A stretch of 63,825 nt of DNA from Ignatzschineria sp. (lineage in GTDB: Bacteria; Pseudomonadota; Gammaproteobacteria; Cardiobacteriales; Wohlfahrtiimonadaceae), in NCBI GenBank assembly GCA_030150405.1, contig JASLFU010000005.1:1-63825 (forward strand), given 5' to 3'. The notes under the pieces were generated by a model. That model had not been told where the DNA came from and searched no databases. It was given only the letters and a program-made list of their open reading frames with translations. Positions 7,794-16,555 of the stretch are shown in pieces (position 1 is the first letter of the stretch; every line of letters begins with the position of its first letter). The position numbers and the translations under genes are program-made.

Positions 7794-8577
7794 TAGAGAG
7801 TACTAAAAACCCCAAGGGAGTCTGCTCTTTTATTGAAGATAGCTTGGAGGCATCACCTACTCCATCACGCTTAAAGTGGATATTAAGATCATAAAGAGAG
7901 AGCCCATAAATACGCTCTGGATCCTGATGAAACTGTGGCGCTGGATTTTGTCCTACCACCTCTTCAATCAGCGCTCGAAGATGGGGATAGCGTGCTGGCT
8001 GTAAGGCTTCTAGGTTCTTTAAAGTATGGTGTGCCTCGGGAGAAAAACGCACAGGATAGCGTCTTGGCTCTGCCGGCGCAAAATCACTAGTGGCCTCTAA
8101 TTTAGCATCGGCAAAGGGAATATAGGGTTTGATGCAATAGATCGGCGTGCCTTCTATAAGATCATGCTCAGAGACCAAAATCTCTCCTCGATGAGGCTCG
8201 ACGCTCTCTATCTTTACAGCAGATAAACCTAACCCATTAGGGCGAAAAGAGCTACGGGTAGCAAATACTCCCATCCGCGCATTTCCCCCTAAACGTTGCG
8301 GCCTGACTTTTGCCCTTCCCCGCCAACGATTTTGATGAAAACCAAAAGTGAGCCAAAGATGGCTATAGAGCTCCAGCCCTACTAGAGAATTAGGATCATT
8401 AAAAGGGGGCAAAAGTTTCACAACTCCCCGGGAATAGCGACTAATTCCCGCTTGACGTGGGACGCCAAATTTCTCTGGAAAGCAGCTCTCAAAATAGGCG
8501 ATGGGCACAATCTCCCGCTTAAATCTTTCAAGATACTCCTTCTTACCTAGGGTAGATGCTTTCTGCTCTCTCTCCAT
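7783..8577 (-). CDS. trmO: tRNA (N6-threonylcarbamoyladenosine37-N6)-methyltransferase TrmO
   Basis: 264 residues of the UPF0066/YaeB (TsaA) family. These proteins use S-adenosylmethionine to methylate t6A37 in ACY-decoding threonine tRNA. Visible family blocks are PIAYFESCFPEKFGVPRQAG near residue 25, 'LELYSHLWLTFGFHQN', 'RMGVFATRSSFRPNGLGLS' and 'IPFADA'. It lies 22 bases after ligA on the same strand and may be cotranscribed with it. Its 3' end overlaps the convergent DsrE-like gene, with no terminator visible between them. Confidence 0.92.
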   Translation of the reverse strand: MEREQKASTLGKKEYLERFKREIVPIAYFESCFPEKFGVPRQAGISRYSRGVVKLLPPFNDPNSLVGLELYSHLWLTFGFHQNRWRGRAKVRPQRLGGNARMGVFATRSSFRPNGLGLSAVKIESVEPHRGEILVSEHDLIEGTPIYCIKPYIPFADAKLEATSDFAPAEPRRYPVRFSPEAHHTLKNLEALQPARYPHLRALIEEVVGQNPAPQFHQDPERIYGLSLYDLNIHFKRDGVGDASKLSSIKEQTPLGFLVLSIKA

Positions 8578-8599
8578 CTCTTTTGCCCTTCTTCTAAAG

Positions 8600-10648
8600 C
8601 TAGCGATACTCTTCGAGCAGCGTTAAAAATTGAGCTTCATCGATGATCTCTACACCATGCTTTTCTGCTTGAGTGAGTTTACTCCCCGCTCTCGCCCCCG
8701 CAAGCAATTTAGTGGTTGAGCCCGAAACTGAACCTGTGACTTTTGCACCTAAAGCCAAAAGCTCCGCTTTAGCTTCATTTCGGCTAAAGTTCTCTAATGT
8801 GCCGGTAATCACCCAGGTCTCCCCTTCAAGAGGCAGGGCTCTATCAGAAAGCTCTTCTGCCTGATACTGAGGTGAAACTCCCGCTAACAGAAGATTTTGA
8901 ATTAGCGTTTTATGCTCATCAAGGGCAAAGAAATCCACAATATGCTGCGCCACAATGGGGCCAATGTCGGTCAGCGTCTGGAGCTCCTCTGCTGTTGCTG
9001 CCATCAACTTATCTAAATCATTGTAATGATTAGCTAAGGTTCGTGCTGTTGCCTCACCTACCTCACGAATTCCTAATGCATAGATAAAATGGGCAAAGCT
9101 CGGAGTTTTACTCTTCTCAATATTCTCTAATAACTTTGTGGCCGATTTCTCACCCATTCGGGGAAGCTCAAGTAGCCGCTCTTTTGTTAAATGGTAGAGA
9201 TCCGCCACTCCATCAATCAAGCCCTCTTTTAAGAAGATCTCAAGCCAGCGGCCGCCTAAACCATCAATATTCATCGCCGTGCGGGAGACAAAATGTTTTA
9301 AGCCCTCTAATTTTTGCGCATCACAAGTTAAGCCTCCGCTACAGCGCGCAATTGCCTCCCCCTCTATACGCACCACAGGAGAATGGCAGATAGGACACTC
9401 TGTAGGAAAGATAATCGTTTGCGCCTTCTCTTCATCCCGGGACTCTTCTAGTACCCGAACCACCTTAGGAATCACATCTCCGGCGCGATGAATCATCACT
9501 TCATCCCCGATCTTGACTCCAAGACGTGCGATCTCATCGGCATTGTGTAACGTAGCATTAGCCACCACAACGCCCCCCACTTCCACAGGTTTTAAGCGCG
9601 CAACTGGGGTAATGGCACCCGTTCGACCTACCTGAAAATCAACCCCTAAAAGTAATGTTCTCGCCTCCATGGCAGGAAATTTATAAGCGATGGCAAATCG
9701 GGGGGAGCGTGCGATAAAACCTAACTCATCTTGCTCCTCTAAAGAATCGACTTTATAGACAACTCCATCGATCTCAAAGGGTAGTTCATCTCTCGACTCC
9801 CCTATTTGGGTATAGTACTCCACCATCTCATCGAGCGTGGTGAGTTGTTGATTTAATGTTGAGATAGGTACGCCCCACGCCTTTACAGCGGCTAGCCATT
9901 CAGAATGGGAGCGGATCGTGCGCTGATCACCCTCATGAATTCCTACGCCGTAACAGTAAAAGCTTAAATTTCGCTCCGCAGCGATTTTAGAATCGAGCTG
10001 ACGAATACTTCCAGCGGCTGCATTTCTTGGATTGGCAAAGGGCTTTTGTCCCCGTTTAAGCTGTGTTTCGTTAAGCTTTGCAAAGACCCCTTTACGCATA
10101 AAGACTTCGCCCCGAATCTCTAAACGGGAGGGATAATCCCCCACAAGCTGATGAGGAAGACTGCGAATAGTGCGAATATTTTCCGTAATCTCTTCACCCA
10201 CCACCCCGTCGCCCCGAGTGGCTGCACGAACAAGTCTCCCCTCTTCATAAAGAATACTCACTGCCAATCCATCAAGCTTTGGCTCGGCAAAATAGTGCAC
10301 CTCTTCTCGCCCTAAACGCTCCACTACCCGCTCGTGAAATTTAGCTAAATCATCACGGTTAAAGGCATTATCAAGGGATAGCATCGGCATCTCGTGCGTA
10401 ACTTCTGTAAAGCCCTCTAAAACGCGCCCCCCTACTTTTTCTGTAGGAGCATTGGGATCTTTAAATTGAGGAAACGCAGCCTCTAACGCTTTAAGTTCAT
10501 GGAAGAGTGCATCAAACTCATGGTCAGGGATCAATGTCTCATCGAGCACATGATAGTTATAATTTAAGCGGTTAATTTCTGCCGTTAAATGGGTAATCTT
10601 CTCTTTAGCTTCATCGAGCGAAAGCTTAGAAAAATCTGCCGAAGACAT
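8600..10648 (-). CDS. ligA: NAD-dependent DNA ligase
   Basis: Seals nicks in duplex DNA during replication and repair using NAD+ as cofactor. It has 682 residues with standard LigA order: Ia domain, adenylation domain with AMP-accepting lysine in AEPKLDGLAV (Lys124), OB fold, a four-Cys zinc finger (CPICHSP ... CSGGLTCDAQ), helix-hairpin-helix repeats and a C-terminal BRCT domain (about 605-682). AAGGAG lies six bases before the ATG. The gene follows zipA, as in many gammaproteobacteria. A terminator sits between them just upstream of its ribosome site. Confidence 0.97.
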   Translation of the reverse strand: MSSADFSKLSLDEAKEKITHLTAEINRLNYNYHVLDETLIPDHEFDALFHELKALEAAFPQFKDPNAPTEKVGGRVLEGFTEVTHEMPMLSLDNAFNRDDLAKFHERVVERLGREEVHYFAEPKLDGLAVSILYEEGRLVRAATRGDGVVGEEITENIRTIRSLPHQLVGDYPSRLEIRGEVFMRKGVFAKLNETQLKRGQKPFANPRNAAAGSIRQLDSKIAAERNLSFYCYGVGIHEGDQRTIRSHSEWLAAVKAWGVPISTLNQQLTTLDEMVEYYTQIGESRDELPFEIDGVVYKVDSLEEQDELGFIARSPRFAIAYKFPAMEARTLLLGVDFQVGRTGAITPVARLKPVEVGGVVVANATLHNADEIARLGVKIGDEVMIHRAGDVIPKVVRVLEESRDEEKAQTIIFPTECPICHSPVVRIEGEAIARCSGGLTCDAQKLEGLKHFVSRTAMNIDGLGGRWLEIFLKEGLIDGVADLYHLTKERLLELPRMGEKSATKLLENIEKSKTPSFAHFIYALGIREVGEATARTLANHYNDLDKLMAATAEELQTLTDIGPIVAQHIVDFFALDEHKTLIQNLLLAGVSPQYQAEELSDRALPLEGETWVITGTLENFSRNEAKAELLALGAKVTGSVSGSTTKLLAGARAGSKLTQAEKHGVEIIDEAQFLTLLEEYR

Positions 10649-10662
10649 AAAGACTCCTTCAA

Positions 10663-10691
10663 TAAAAAAAGTGCTGCAACGAGCACTTTTT
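10663..10691 (-). terminator. Terminator between zipA and ligA
   Basis: Read on the minus strand, a 10-bp stem (AAAAAGTGCT with AGCACTTTTT, counting its A-T base) around a 6-base loop is followed by TTTTTTATT. It ends only about 15 bases upstream of the ligA start codon, so ligA either has its own promoter further up or is expressed by read-through. Confidence 0.7.
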
Positions 10692-10790
10692 GGGTTGATA
10701 TCTATTTAATGATTAAAGGGTAATCCAGCAATTTACCTAAATCTAATCAGAGCCTAGAAGCCAAATAGTTCTTAGCTCCTCTCTCTTCTA

Positions 10791-11858
10791 CTAGCTATAT
10801 TGGCTATCAAACGCTCGATCCCACGCCTCTTTTTCTCGTTTTGCGATATCGATATAGCGCTCTGCTAATTGCTCCTTACTTAAGGGCTCTTTATCACTAC
10901 TTAAGATCTCGCCCCCTAAGGAGTTCATATAAACCTCAATTCCCGCCATAAGATACTCAATAGCTGGAATATCAGGATCTGCGCCAGGAATTTTCGAGAA
11001 GAAGAAGAGCCCCGGCACCGCATCATCTAAATGGTATTCGATAATCTCTTGGGAAAACTTACCATCCCCTAAAAGATGCGCGACTTGGTACATCTCTTCA
11101 TCCCCCCAATGGGTGGTGGTGACATACTCTAAAAAGTCATTATTGCGAGCCGAAAGGCCGATCTCTGCCGCAACTTCAAAGATCTCTCTAAAGGTATAGG
11201 GCTGCTCTTCGGGCGCCTTTAAGATAAAACCGTAGCTCTCAATGGTAGCTGGACGCAAAAAGGTCTTGTCATGGCTGAAATCTGCCGTTTCCCGCTTACT
11301 GCCAAAGAGCTTTTTAATACCGCCTAACAGACCTGCCTTCTCTTCAAAGCGAGAGCGACGATCACGACCTAAAACCGCTGGGGTATTTAACGGATTCTCT
11401 GCAGTTTCAGTGCTTTCAGGCTCTGCTCTCTCATAAGATTCACTCCGGGGAGAATTCTCCGGCTGAGTGGGCTCATCATCATAACTCATAGAGATACCCA
11501 TAGCCGCTCGGGCTTCCGCTTCGAGCTCCTCTTTACGAGCCGCTTCTGCTGCAAGCTCATGGATATTACTATCAAGATCGAAAATAGCCTCTTCTTGAAG
11601 CGCTACAAGCTCTTCTGAAAATTGTTGTGTAGATTCAATGGGCTCAAAATACTCCCCTTCCTTCTGCGGGCTTACAGCCTCATCAGAGAATTCCACACGA
11701 TTTTCAGCACTCTCTTGAGCGGTTGTTTCAAATAGATCATTAAGATCGGGTTCAACTTTGCTCTCGAGCTCCTCTTCTTGTGTTGCGCGAGAAAGGCGCA
11801 TCCATGCCACTGCCGCAAATACAAGAATCGCGCCTAAAATGAGATACAAGAATGTCAT
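10791..11858 (-). CDS. zipA: Cell division protein ZipA
   Basis: Bitopic inner-membrane protein that tethers FtsZ to the membrane. It has 355 residues. An N-terminal transmembrane helix with the N-terminus outside (FLYLILGAILVFAAVAWM, residues 3-20) is followed by an acidic, low-complexity linker (about 25-190). The C-terminal FtsZ-binding ZipA domain (about 200-330) carries ESYGFILKAPEEQPYTF and a PGLFFFSKIPG block. It lies upstream of ligA and downstream of an RDD membrane protein gene on the same strand. Confidence 0.92.
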   Translation of the reverse strand: MTFLYLILGAILVFAAVAWMRLSRATQEEELESKVEPDLNDLFETTAQESAENRVEFSDEAVSPQKEGEYFEPIESTQQFSEELVALQEEAIFDLDSNIHELAAEAARKEELEAEARAAMGISMSYDDEPTQPENSPRSESYERAEPESTETAENPLNTPAVLGRDRRSRFEEKAGLLGGIKKLFGSKRETADFSHDKTFLRPATIESYGFILKAPEEQPYTFREIFEVAAEIGLSARNNDFLEYVTTTHWGDEEMYQVAHLLGDGKFSQEIIEYHLDDAVPGLFFFSKIPGADPDIPAIEYLMAGIEVYMNSLGGEILSSDKEPLSKEQLAERYIDIAKREKEAWDRAFDSQYS

Positions 11859-11941
11859 ATAACTGAATCCTATTGATAATACCTATTAATCGGAATAATG
11901 CCTCTATTCTAAATCCTTTTGCTCAAGATTCCCAAAACTAT

Positions 11942-13087
11942 TTAACCCCGCTTCGGTTTTGAGCGAATTCCTACAGCTGTATTTGAGAGTCGATCGTAGA
12001 GCGTCCGGGAATAGAGAGGATCAAAACGGGCAATAAAAATTGTAATAATAAAGAGAATAGTACCAATCCCCGGGAGCATACTCAGCACATGAAGGCCGAT
12101 AAAAAAGAGCGCCGTCCGTAAAAGAACCTGCGGAAAGGTAAGCTCGGGATTAGAATTTGTGGAGTAGACCTGTAGATCCAAAACTCTCTTTCCTACTGTA
12201 GCGCCCCACATCTTCTCCTGCACTGCAAAATAGAGGAGATAGAGCAACATATACCATGGCCCTAAAGCGGAGATAATCTGTGCTGTTAAGCTGCTCATAT
12301 CAGGATGCATCAACATCGCTTCGAGCGAGCCTCCCGTCTCAGCAAAGAGCGCTTCATAATCTTGAATAAAGCTGATATCGACAATACCCATCGGCGCAAA
12401 AATCGCAAAGACAATCATCTGATAGAGCAGCGTAAAGAGAAAATAATCTAAAATATAAGCCCCTAAACGGCGTAAAAGAGGCGCTTTCTGAAACTCTGTA
12501 AGATGCTCCCGCACAAACATCTTTTTAAGCATAGAGGTCACTCTCTCAAGCTCCTCTTCAAAATCATGGGGAGATTCTTTACGGTTATTCTCGCCATCGA
12601 CTGCAGGATCGGGTGAGAGCAGGTATCCTTCCTCTTGTTTAAAAGGATTTTGGAGAGGCTCATCTGAATCCTCCCACTCATTTCTATTAGAAGAATCTTC
12701 CCGCTCTACTTCTTGAGATGAGGCATCAAGCGCAATTTGATTCTTTTCGATCTGCGCTTCAATTGTCCACTGATCTTCCTCACTTAAGGGGAGACGAAAC
12801 GCCTCAACCACCATACCAAACTGCTTAAAGAAGCGATCGAGCTCCATCACCTCATCGAGGGTTGCTTCCTCTTTAAGAATCACCCCTTCTGGTAAAAACC
12901 ATTGACGAATAATCGCCTCTTCTGTTTGATACGCCTTAGCAACCCCTTCAATGGCGGCCTCTTTGCCCTGAGCCTCACTCAACTTACCTAAAAAACGCAC
13001 CTGAAATCGTGCGCTCTTCTCCCCTTTTTGAGAAGGTTGCTCAGAATTTATATTTTGTTGAATATCTGTTTCGTCTCTCTTATCCAT
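11942..13087 (-). CDS. RDD family membrane protein with an N-terminal soluble alpha/beta domain
   Basis: 381 residues. Residues about 25-105 form a soluble alpha/beta unit (FQVRFLGKLSEAQGKEAAIE ... GVILKEEATLDEVMELDRFF). It resembles domains found in front of several unrelated gammaproteobacterial membrane proteins. A polar acidic linker follows (about 120-190). The C-terminal half is an RDD domain starting APLLRRLGAYILDYFLF with about four hydrophobic helices. RDD proteins are poorly characterised, and some have been linked to transport of compatible solutes or ions. Nothing here fixes the function. It precedes zipA with an 83-base gap. Confidence 0.75.
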   Translation of the reverse strand: MDKRDETDIQQNINSEQPSQKGEKSARFQVRFLGKLSEAQGKEAAIEGVAKAYQTEEAIIRQWFLPEGVILKEEATLDEVMELDRFFKQFGMVVEAFRLPLSEEDQWTIEAQIEKNQIALDASSQEVEREDSSNRNEWEDSDEPLQNPFKQEEGYLLSPDPAVDGENNRKESPHDFEEELERVTSMLKKMFVREHLTEFQKAPLLRRLGAYILDYFLFTLLYQMIVFAIFAPMGIVDISFIQDYEALFAETGGSLEAMLMHPDMSSLTAQIISALGPWYMLLYLLYFAVQEKMWGATVGKRVLDLQVYSTNSNPELTFPQVLLRTALFFIGLHVLSMLPGIGTILFIITIFIARFDPLYSRTLYDRLSNTAVGIRSKPKRG

Positions 13088-13176
13088 TTATTCTCTCATC
13101 TTATTTTGATCTGCTTTTTGTGAGCAAGTCTACTGCCCTTACCTTCAATAAAGCTAACTCAATAGCATTCACTAAG

Positions 13177-13818
13177 TTAACTTCCCCAGCGTTTCATCAA
13201 GGTTTGGGGAATATTGAGCTGATCTAAAATTCTTGCCACCATAAAATCGATAATCTCTTCAACAGTGGTTGGCTGATTATAAAAACCTGGATTCGCCGGC
13301 ATAATCTGCACTCCCATCTTGCTTAAGGTGAGCATATTTTCAAGGTGAATCTGATTAAAAGGCGTTTCCCGCACCACTAAAATTAATTTTCGCTGCTCCT
13401 TCATCACCACATCGGCGGCTCGCTCTATTAAATTACTAGATTGTCCTGTAGCAATCGCCGCAAGCATGCCCATAGAACAAGGGACAATCACCATCTGATC
13501 GCTACAATTAGAGCCCGAAGCCAGAGGCGCCGTCCACTCCCTCTCTCCATACACCGCAATGAGGGAGTCGTCCGTTAAAGAGAAGCGCTCCATTAACCGT
13601 CGCTTCTGCTCCTTAGCATTATTCCCTAGATTGATCCCCATCTCTAAATTTAATACCACCAGAGCTGCATTGGTAAAGAGCACATTAACAGGGTAGTTTC
13701 CTTGAGTTAAAACCTCAATTAAACGCAAGCCATATTGTGCGCCTGATGCTCCCGATAGAGCGATAGTCACCCGCTCTTGCTCACTATATGGGGGAATGGG
13801 TGGGGAAATCTCTCTCAT
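13177..13818 (-). CDS. ubiX: Flavin prenyltransferase UbiX
   Basis: Makes the prenylated FMN cofactor used by UbiD-type decarboxylases in ubiquinone synthesis. It has 213 residues with the flavoprotein Rossmann start VTIALSGASGAQYGLRLIEV (about 16-35), the 'VPCSMGMLAAIATGQSSNLIERAADV' core and 'LILVVRETPFNQIHLENMLTL', all characteristic of UbiX/Pad1. The N-terminus has about 15 extra residues before the first strand. It follows hslO after a terminator. UbiD itself is not in the window. Confidence 0.95.
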   Translation of the reverse strand: MREISPPIPPYSEQERVTIALSGASGAQYGLRLIEVLTQGNYPVNVLFTNAALVVLNLEMGINLGNNAKEQKRRLMERFSLTDDSLIAVYGEREWTAPLASGSNCSDQMVIVPCSMGMLAAIATGQSSNLIERAADVVMKEQRKLILVVRETPFNQIHLENMLTLSKMGVQIMPANPGFYNQPTTVEEIIDFMVARILDQLNIPQTLMKRWGS

Positions 13819-13856
13819 AGAATCTTTTATCTCTCTTTGTGATTGAAGCTCTTTTG

Positions 13857-13891
13857 ATTAAAAAGGCCCTGCCCCTTAGGAACAGAGCCTT
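13857..13891 (-). terminator. Terminator after hslO
   Basis: On the minus strand, arms 13883-13891 and 13863-13871 make a 9-bp stem with one G:U pair around an 11-base loop. It is followed by TTTTTAATC. It lies between hslO and ubiX. Confidence 0.72.
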
Positions 13892-13912
13892 AAAAAGATT
13901 ATCGATCTTCCA

Positions 13913-14812
13913 TTAATCGTTCAGTTTAATCTCTTCCTCTTCGGGAGCAAAGAGATCAAAGTCGATATCCCGCTCCGAAAAAAGATAGCGTTTACCGCAA
14001 AACTGACAATCTACATAGAGCGACTGCTCTTGCTCCTCTAAAATCGAGCGCACTTCGCTCTCCCCTAAATGGTAGAGCAGATTAAGCGAACGCTCCTTTG
14101 AACAGTTACACTCAAAATGGAAGCTCTCTGGCTCAAACAAGCGTACCTCTAAAGATTCATCCATCGCGTAAAGGCGGTGGAGAAGCTCTTCTGTCGGAAG
14201 TGTTAAAAGCTCCTCTTCTGTAGCCGTTTCTGCTAATTTATTCACCCGATTAAAAGCATCCTCATCGGGAAGCTCTCCGGGCAAACGCTGAATTAACATC
14301 CCCGCAACCGCCTCTTCTGAAGTTGCAAGATAAAGATGGGTTGGCAACTGCTCTGAGCTCTCAAAATAGCGCTCTATCGCTTTAGCGATCGACTCATCTG
14401 CTAAGGGAATAACCCCCTGATAAGGTTGCTTAAAGTGAGGAGCATCAATGGTAATCACCACTCGCCCTTCCCCACAGAGCTCTTTAAGACCACTTAAACC
14501 TTCCACATCTCCATCCACTCGCGCAGTGGCTCGAATTCCATGAAGATGGCTCACCTGAACCACCAATAAGCCTACAGGACCTGTGCCCTGAATCTGCACA
14601 GTTAAACGCCCTTCGATCTTAATCGTTGCACCTAAAAGCGCGGTGGTAGCGGTTAATTCACCAAGCAGGGCCTCTACAGGCTTAGGATAGTTTCGACGTA
14701 CAAGATGCTCTCGCCATGTATGTTTTAAGAGCACACGCTCCCCGCGGATGGGGAGCTTATCAAAAATAAATCGATCCAAATAATCGAGTGAATCACCCTT
14801 ATTATTAATCAT
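13913..14812 (-). CDS. hslO: Redox-regulated holdase chaperone Hsp33
   Basis: Cytosolic chaperone activated by oxidation. The zinc-binding redox switch is complete: CNCSKE followed by CQFCGK near the C-terminus (C-x-C ... C-x2-C). The N-terminal part begins DYLDRFIFDKLPIRGERV as in other Hsp33. The frame extends 15 codons upstream, but the ATG at 14812 is preferred. It has AGGA five bases before it, gives about 299 residues (E. coli 292), and overlaps the stop of the TerC/CBS gene by eight bases, which suggests translational coupling. Confidence 0.93.
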   Translation of the reverse strand: MINNKGDSLDYLDRFIFDKLPIRGERVLLKHTWREHLVRRNYPKPVEALLGELTATTALLGATIKIEGRLTVQIQGTGPVGLLVVQVSHLHGIRATARVDGDVEGLSGLKELCGEGRVVITIDAPHFKQPYQGVIPLADESIAKAIERYFESSEQLPTHLYLATSEEAVAGMLIQRLPGELPDEDAFNRVNKLAETATEEELLTLPTEELLHRLYAMDESLEVRLFEPESFHFECNCSKERSLNLLYHLGESEVRSILEEQEQSLYVDCQFCGKRYLFSERDIDFDLFAPEEEEIKLND

Positions 14813-16394
14813 CTGTTTCCTCATTTTGCGCCGCACTCTCTTCGATACGGGCCACATTAACCATTAAAATTCGTTTATCATCCACATCGGTGACGGTGAA
14901 GCGATAATCCTCGATATCTAAAAAATCACCCGCTTCTGGCAAGCTATCGAAACGATCGACCAGTAAGCCGCCAAGAGAGCTATAATCATCATCTTCATCC
15001 ACCAGCCCTCGCATATTGAGCGTCTGCTCCACAATAAGAAGGTCGCAACCGGCATCGATATTCCACTCATCATCGGAGATCTTCTCTACCGAAAGCCCCT
15101 CATCTTCATCAGGGAACTCCCCGGCAATCGCCTCAAAGACATCTAAAAGCGTAATCACCCCTTGGATTCCTCCGAAATCATCGGTCACAACCACAAGGTG
15201 GGTTTTCGTATCGCGAAAGATATCCATCATCTTTAAAACACTAGTAGAACGATGGGAGAAGGTCGCGGGCTTTACGCTCTTTTCCATCTGAATCTCCCCA
15301 AACTCAATAAGGTCTATCACAATATCTTTTGCCCGTGCAACTCCCTTAACCTCATCGAGCGTATCATCACAAATGGGGAACTGATTATGGGGATTCTCCT
15401 CAAGGCTTTCAAGGATCTTCTCTTTTGAATCATTGATATTGATCCAAGAGATCTCATTACGCGGAGTCATAATCGAGCGAATGGTTCGATCGCTTAAGGT
15501 TAAGACGCCGCTTACCATGTTCCGCTCCTCCTCACCGAAGAGATCTTCCATCTCTTCCTCTTCATCCTCCTCATCTTCTGAGTCGGACTCCTCATAGAGC
15601 TTAGTGCCAAGCATACGTAAGACCATATTCGCCGTACGCTCTCGACGGGAGTATTGGTTAAACTGCTTCTCTTGCTTACGATGGATCCACTGGTTAATAA
15701 TCTCAATGAAGATAGAAAATCCAATCGCAGCGTAGATATATCCTTTAGGAACCGCAAAGCCAAAGCCTTCCACTACTAAAGTAAGGCCGATCATTAATAA
15801 AAAGCTTAAGCAGAGAATCACGACTGTGGGATGTCGATTAACAAAAGCTGTGAGCGCTTTAGCCGCAAAGAGCATTAAGCTCATGGAGAGCGTCACCGCT
15901 AATACCATCACCCAAAGATGATCAGCAATACTCGTTGCCGTAATCACCGCATCAAAGGAGAAGACGGCATCAAGCACAATAATTTGTGCCACAATAGGCC
16001 AAAAGCGTGCATACTCCTTAGGCTTATCATCAATCTCTAACTCCCCTTCAATCCGTTCATGGAGCTCTCGAGTTGCTTTTTGAATCAAGAAAAAGCCGCC
16101 AAGAACCATTATAATGTCGCGAAAGGAGAAGGCATGCCCGAAGAAGGGATCGGTAAAGACGGGATCGGTTAAGGTGATTAACCATGTCATCACCGAAAGA
16201 AGACCAATCCGCATCACTAACGCTAAAGAGAGCCCTGTAACCCGCGCACGATTACGCTGATGGGGGGGCAACTTATTGGAAAGAATCGCTATAAAAATAA
16301 GGTTATCAATGCCCAGTACAACCTCAAGCAGTAGGAGGATGACGAGCGAAACCCATACCGATGGATCAATTAATGATCCTAGGAAAACTTCCAT
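14805..16394 (-). CDS. TerC-family membrane protein with CBS and CorC/HlyC domains
   Basis: 529 residues, the YoaE/YegH architecture. An N-terminal TerC domain has seven or so helices (about 10-225) with acidic intramembrane motifs EVVLGIDNLIF and DAVFSFDAV. An acidic stretch (about 255-275) follows, then paired CBS domains (about 290-420) and a C-terminal CorC/HlyC domain (about 440-515). TerC proteins have been tied to metal (Mn/Ca) export and metallation of exported enzymes. The substrate here is not determinable. It heads a unit with hslO and is divergent from mutS. Confidence 0.88.
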   Translation of the reverse strand: MEVFLGSLIDPSVWVSLVILLLLEVVLGIDNLIFIAILSNKLPPHQRNRARVTGLSLALVMRIGLLSVMTWLITLTDPVFTDPFFGHAFSFRDIIMVLGGFFLIQKATRELHERIEGELEIDDKPKEYARFWPIVAQIIVLDAVFSFDAVITATSIADHLWVMVLAVTLSMSLMLFAAKALTAFVNRHPTVVILCLSFLLMIGLTLVVEGFGFAVPKGYIYAAIGFSIFIEIINQWIHRKQEKQFNQYSRRERTANMVLRMLGTKLYEESDSEDEEDEEEEMEDLFGEEERNMVSGVLTLSDRTIRSIMTPRNEISWININDSKEKILESLEENPHNQFPICDDTLDEVKGVARAKDIVIDLIEFGEIQMEKSVKPATFSHRSTSVLKMMDIFRDTKTHLVVVTDDFGGIQGVITLLDVFEAIAGEFPDEDEGLSVEKISDDEWNIDAGCDLLIVEQTLNMRGLVDEDDDYSSLGGLLVDRFDSLPEAGDFLDIEDYRFTVTDVDDKRILMVNVARIEESAAQNEETDD

Positions 16395-16433
16395 ACTTCT
16401 CCTTATAAGAATTCACAATGGAAAGAGAAAAAT

Positions 16434-16506
16434 ACCGCTCATCGCGGTGACGTGGGGTAAAATACCCCAAACTTGGCGGTTATAATACGGATAAAGCTTT
16501 CGCCAA
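16434..16506. promoter_or_regulatory. Three consecutive inverted repeats in the terC-mutS divergent region
   Basis: ACCGC/GCGGT (16434-16438, 16444-16448), TGGGGT/ACCCCA (16453-16458, 16464-16469) and TTGGCG/CGCCAA (16473-16478, 16501-16506) follow one another. The third encloses a TATAAT at 16481-16486, a candidate -10 element for mutS. No good -35 is seen at the usual distance. Confidence 0.45.
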
Positions 16507-16555
16507 ATAGTCCGATTTTCAAACCTTAAAAGCATAGTAAAGAAAACTGAACTCA

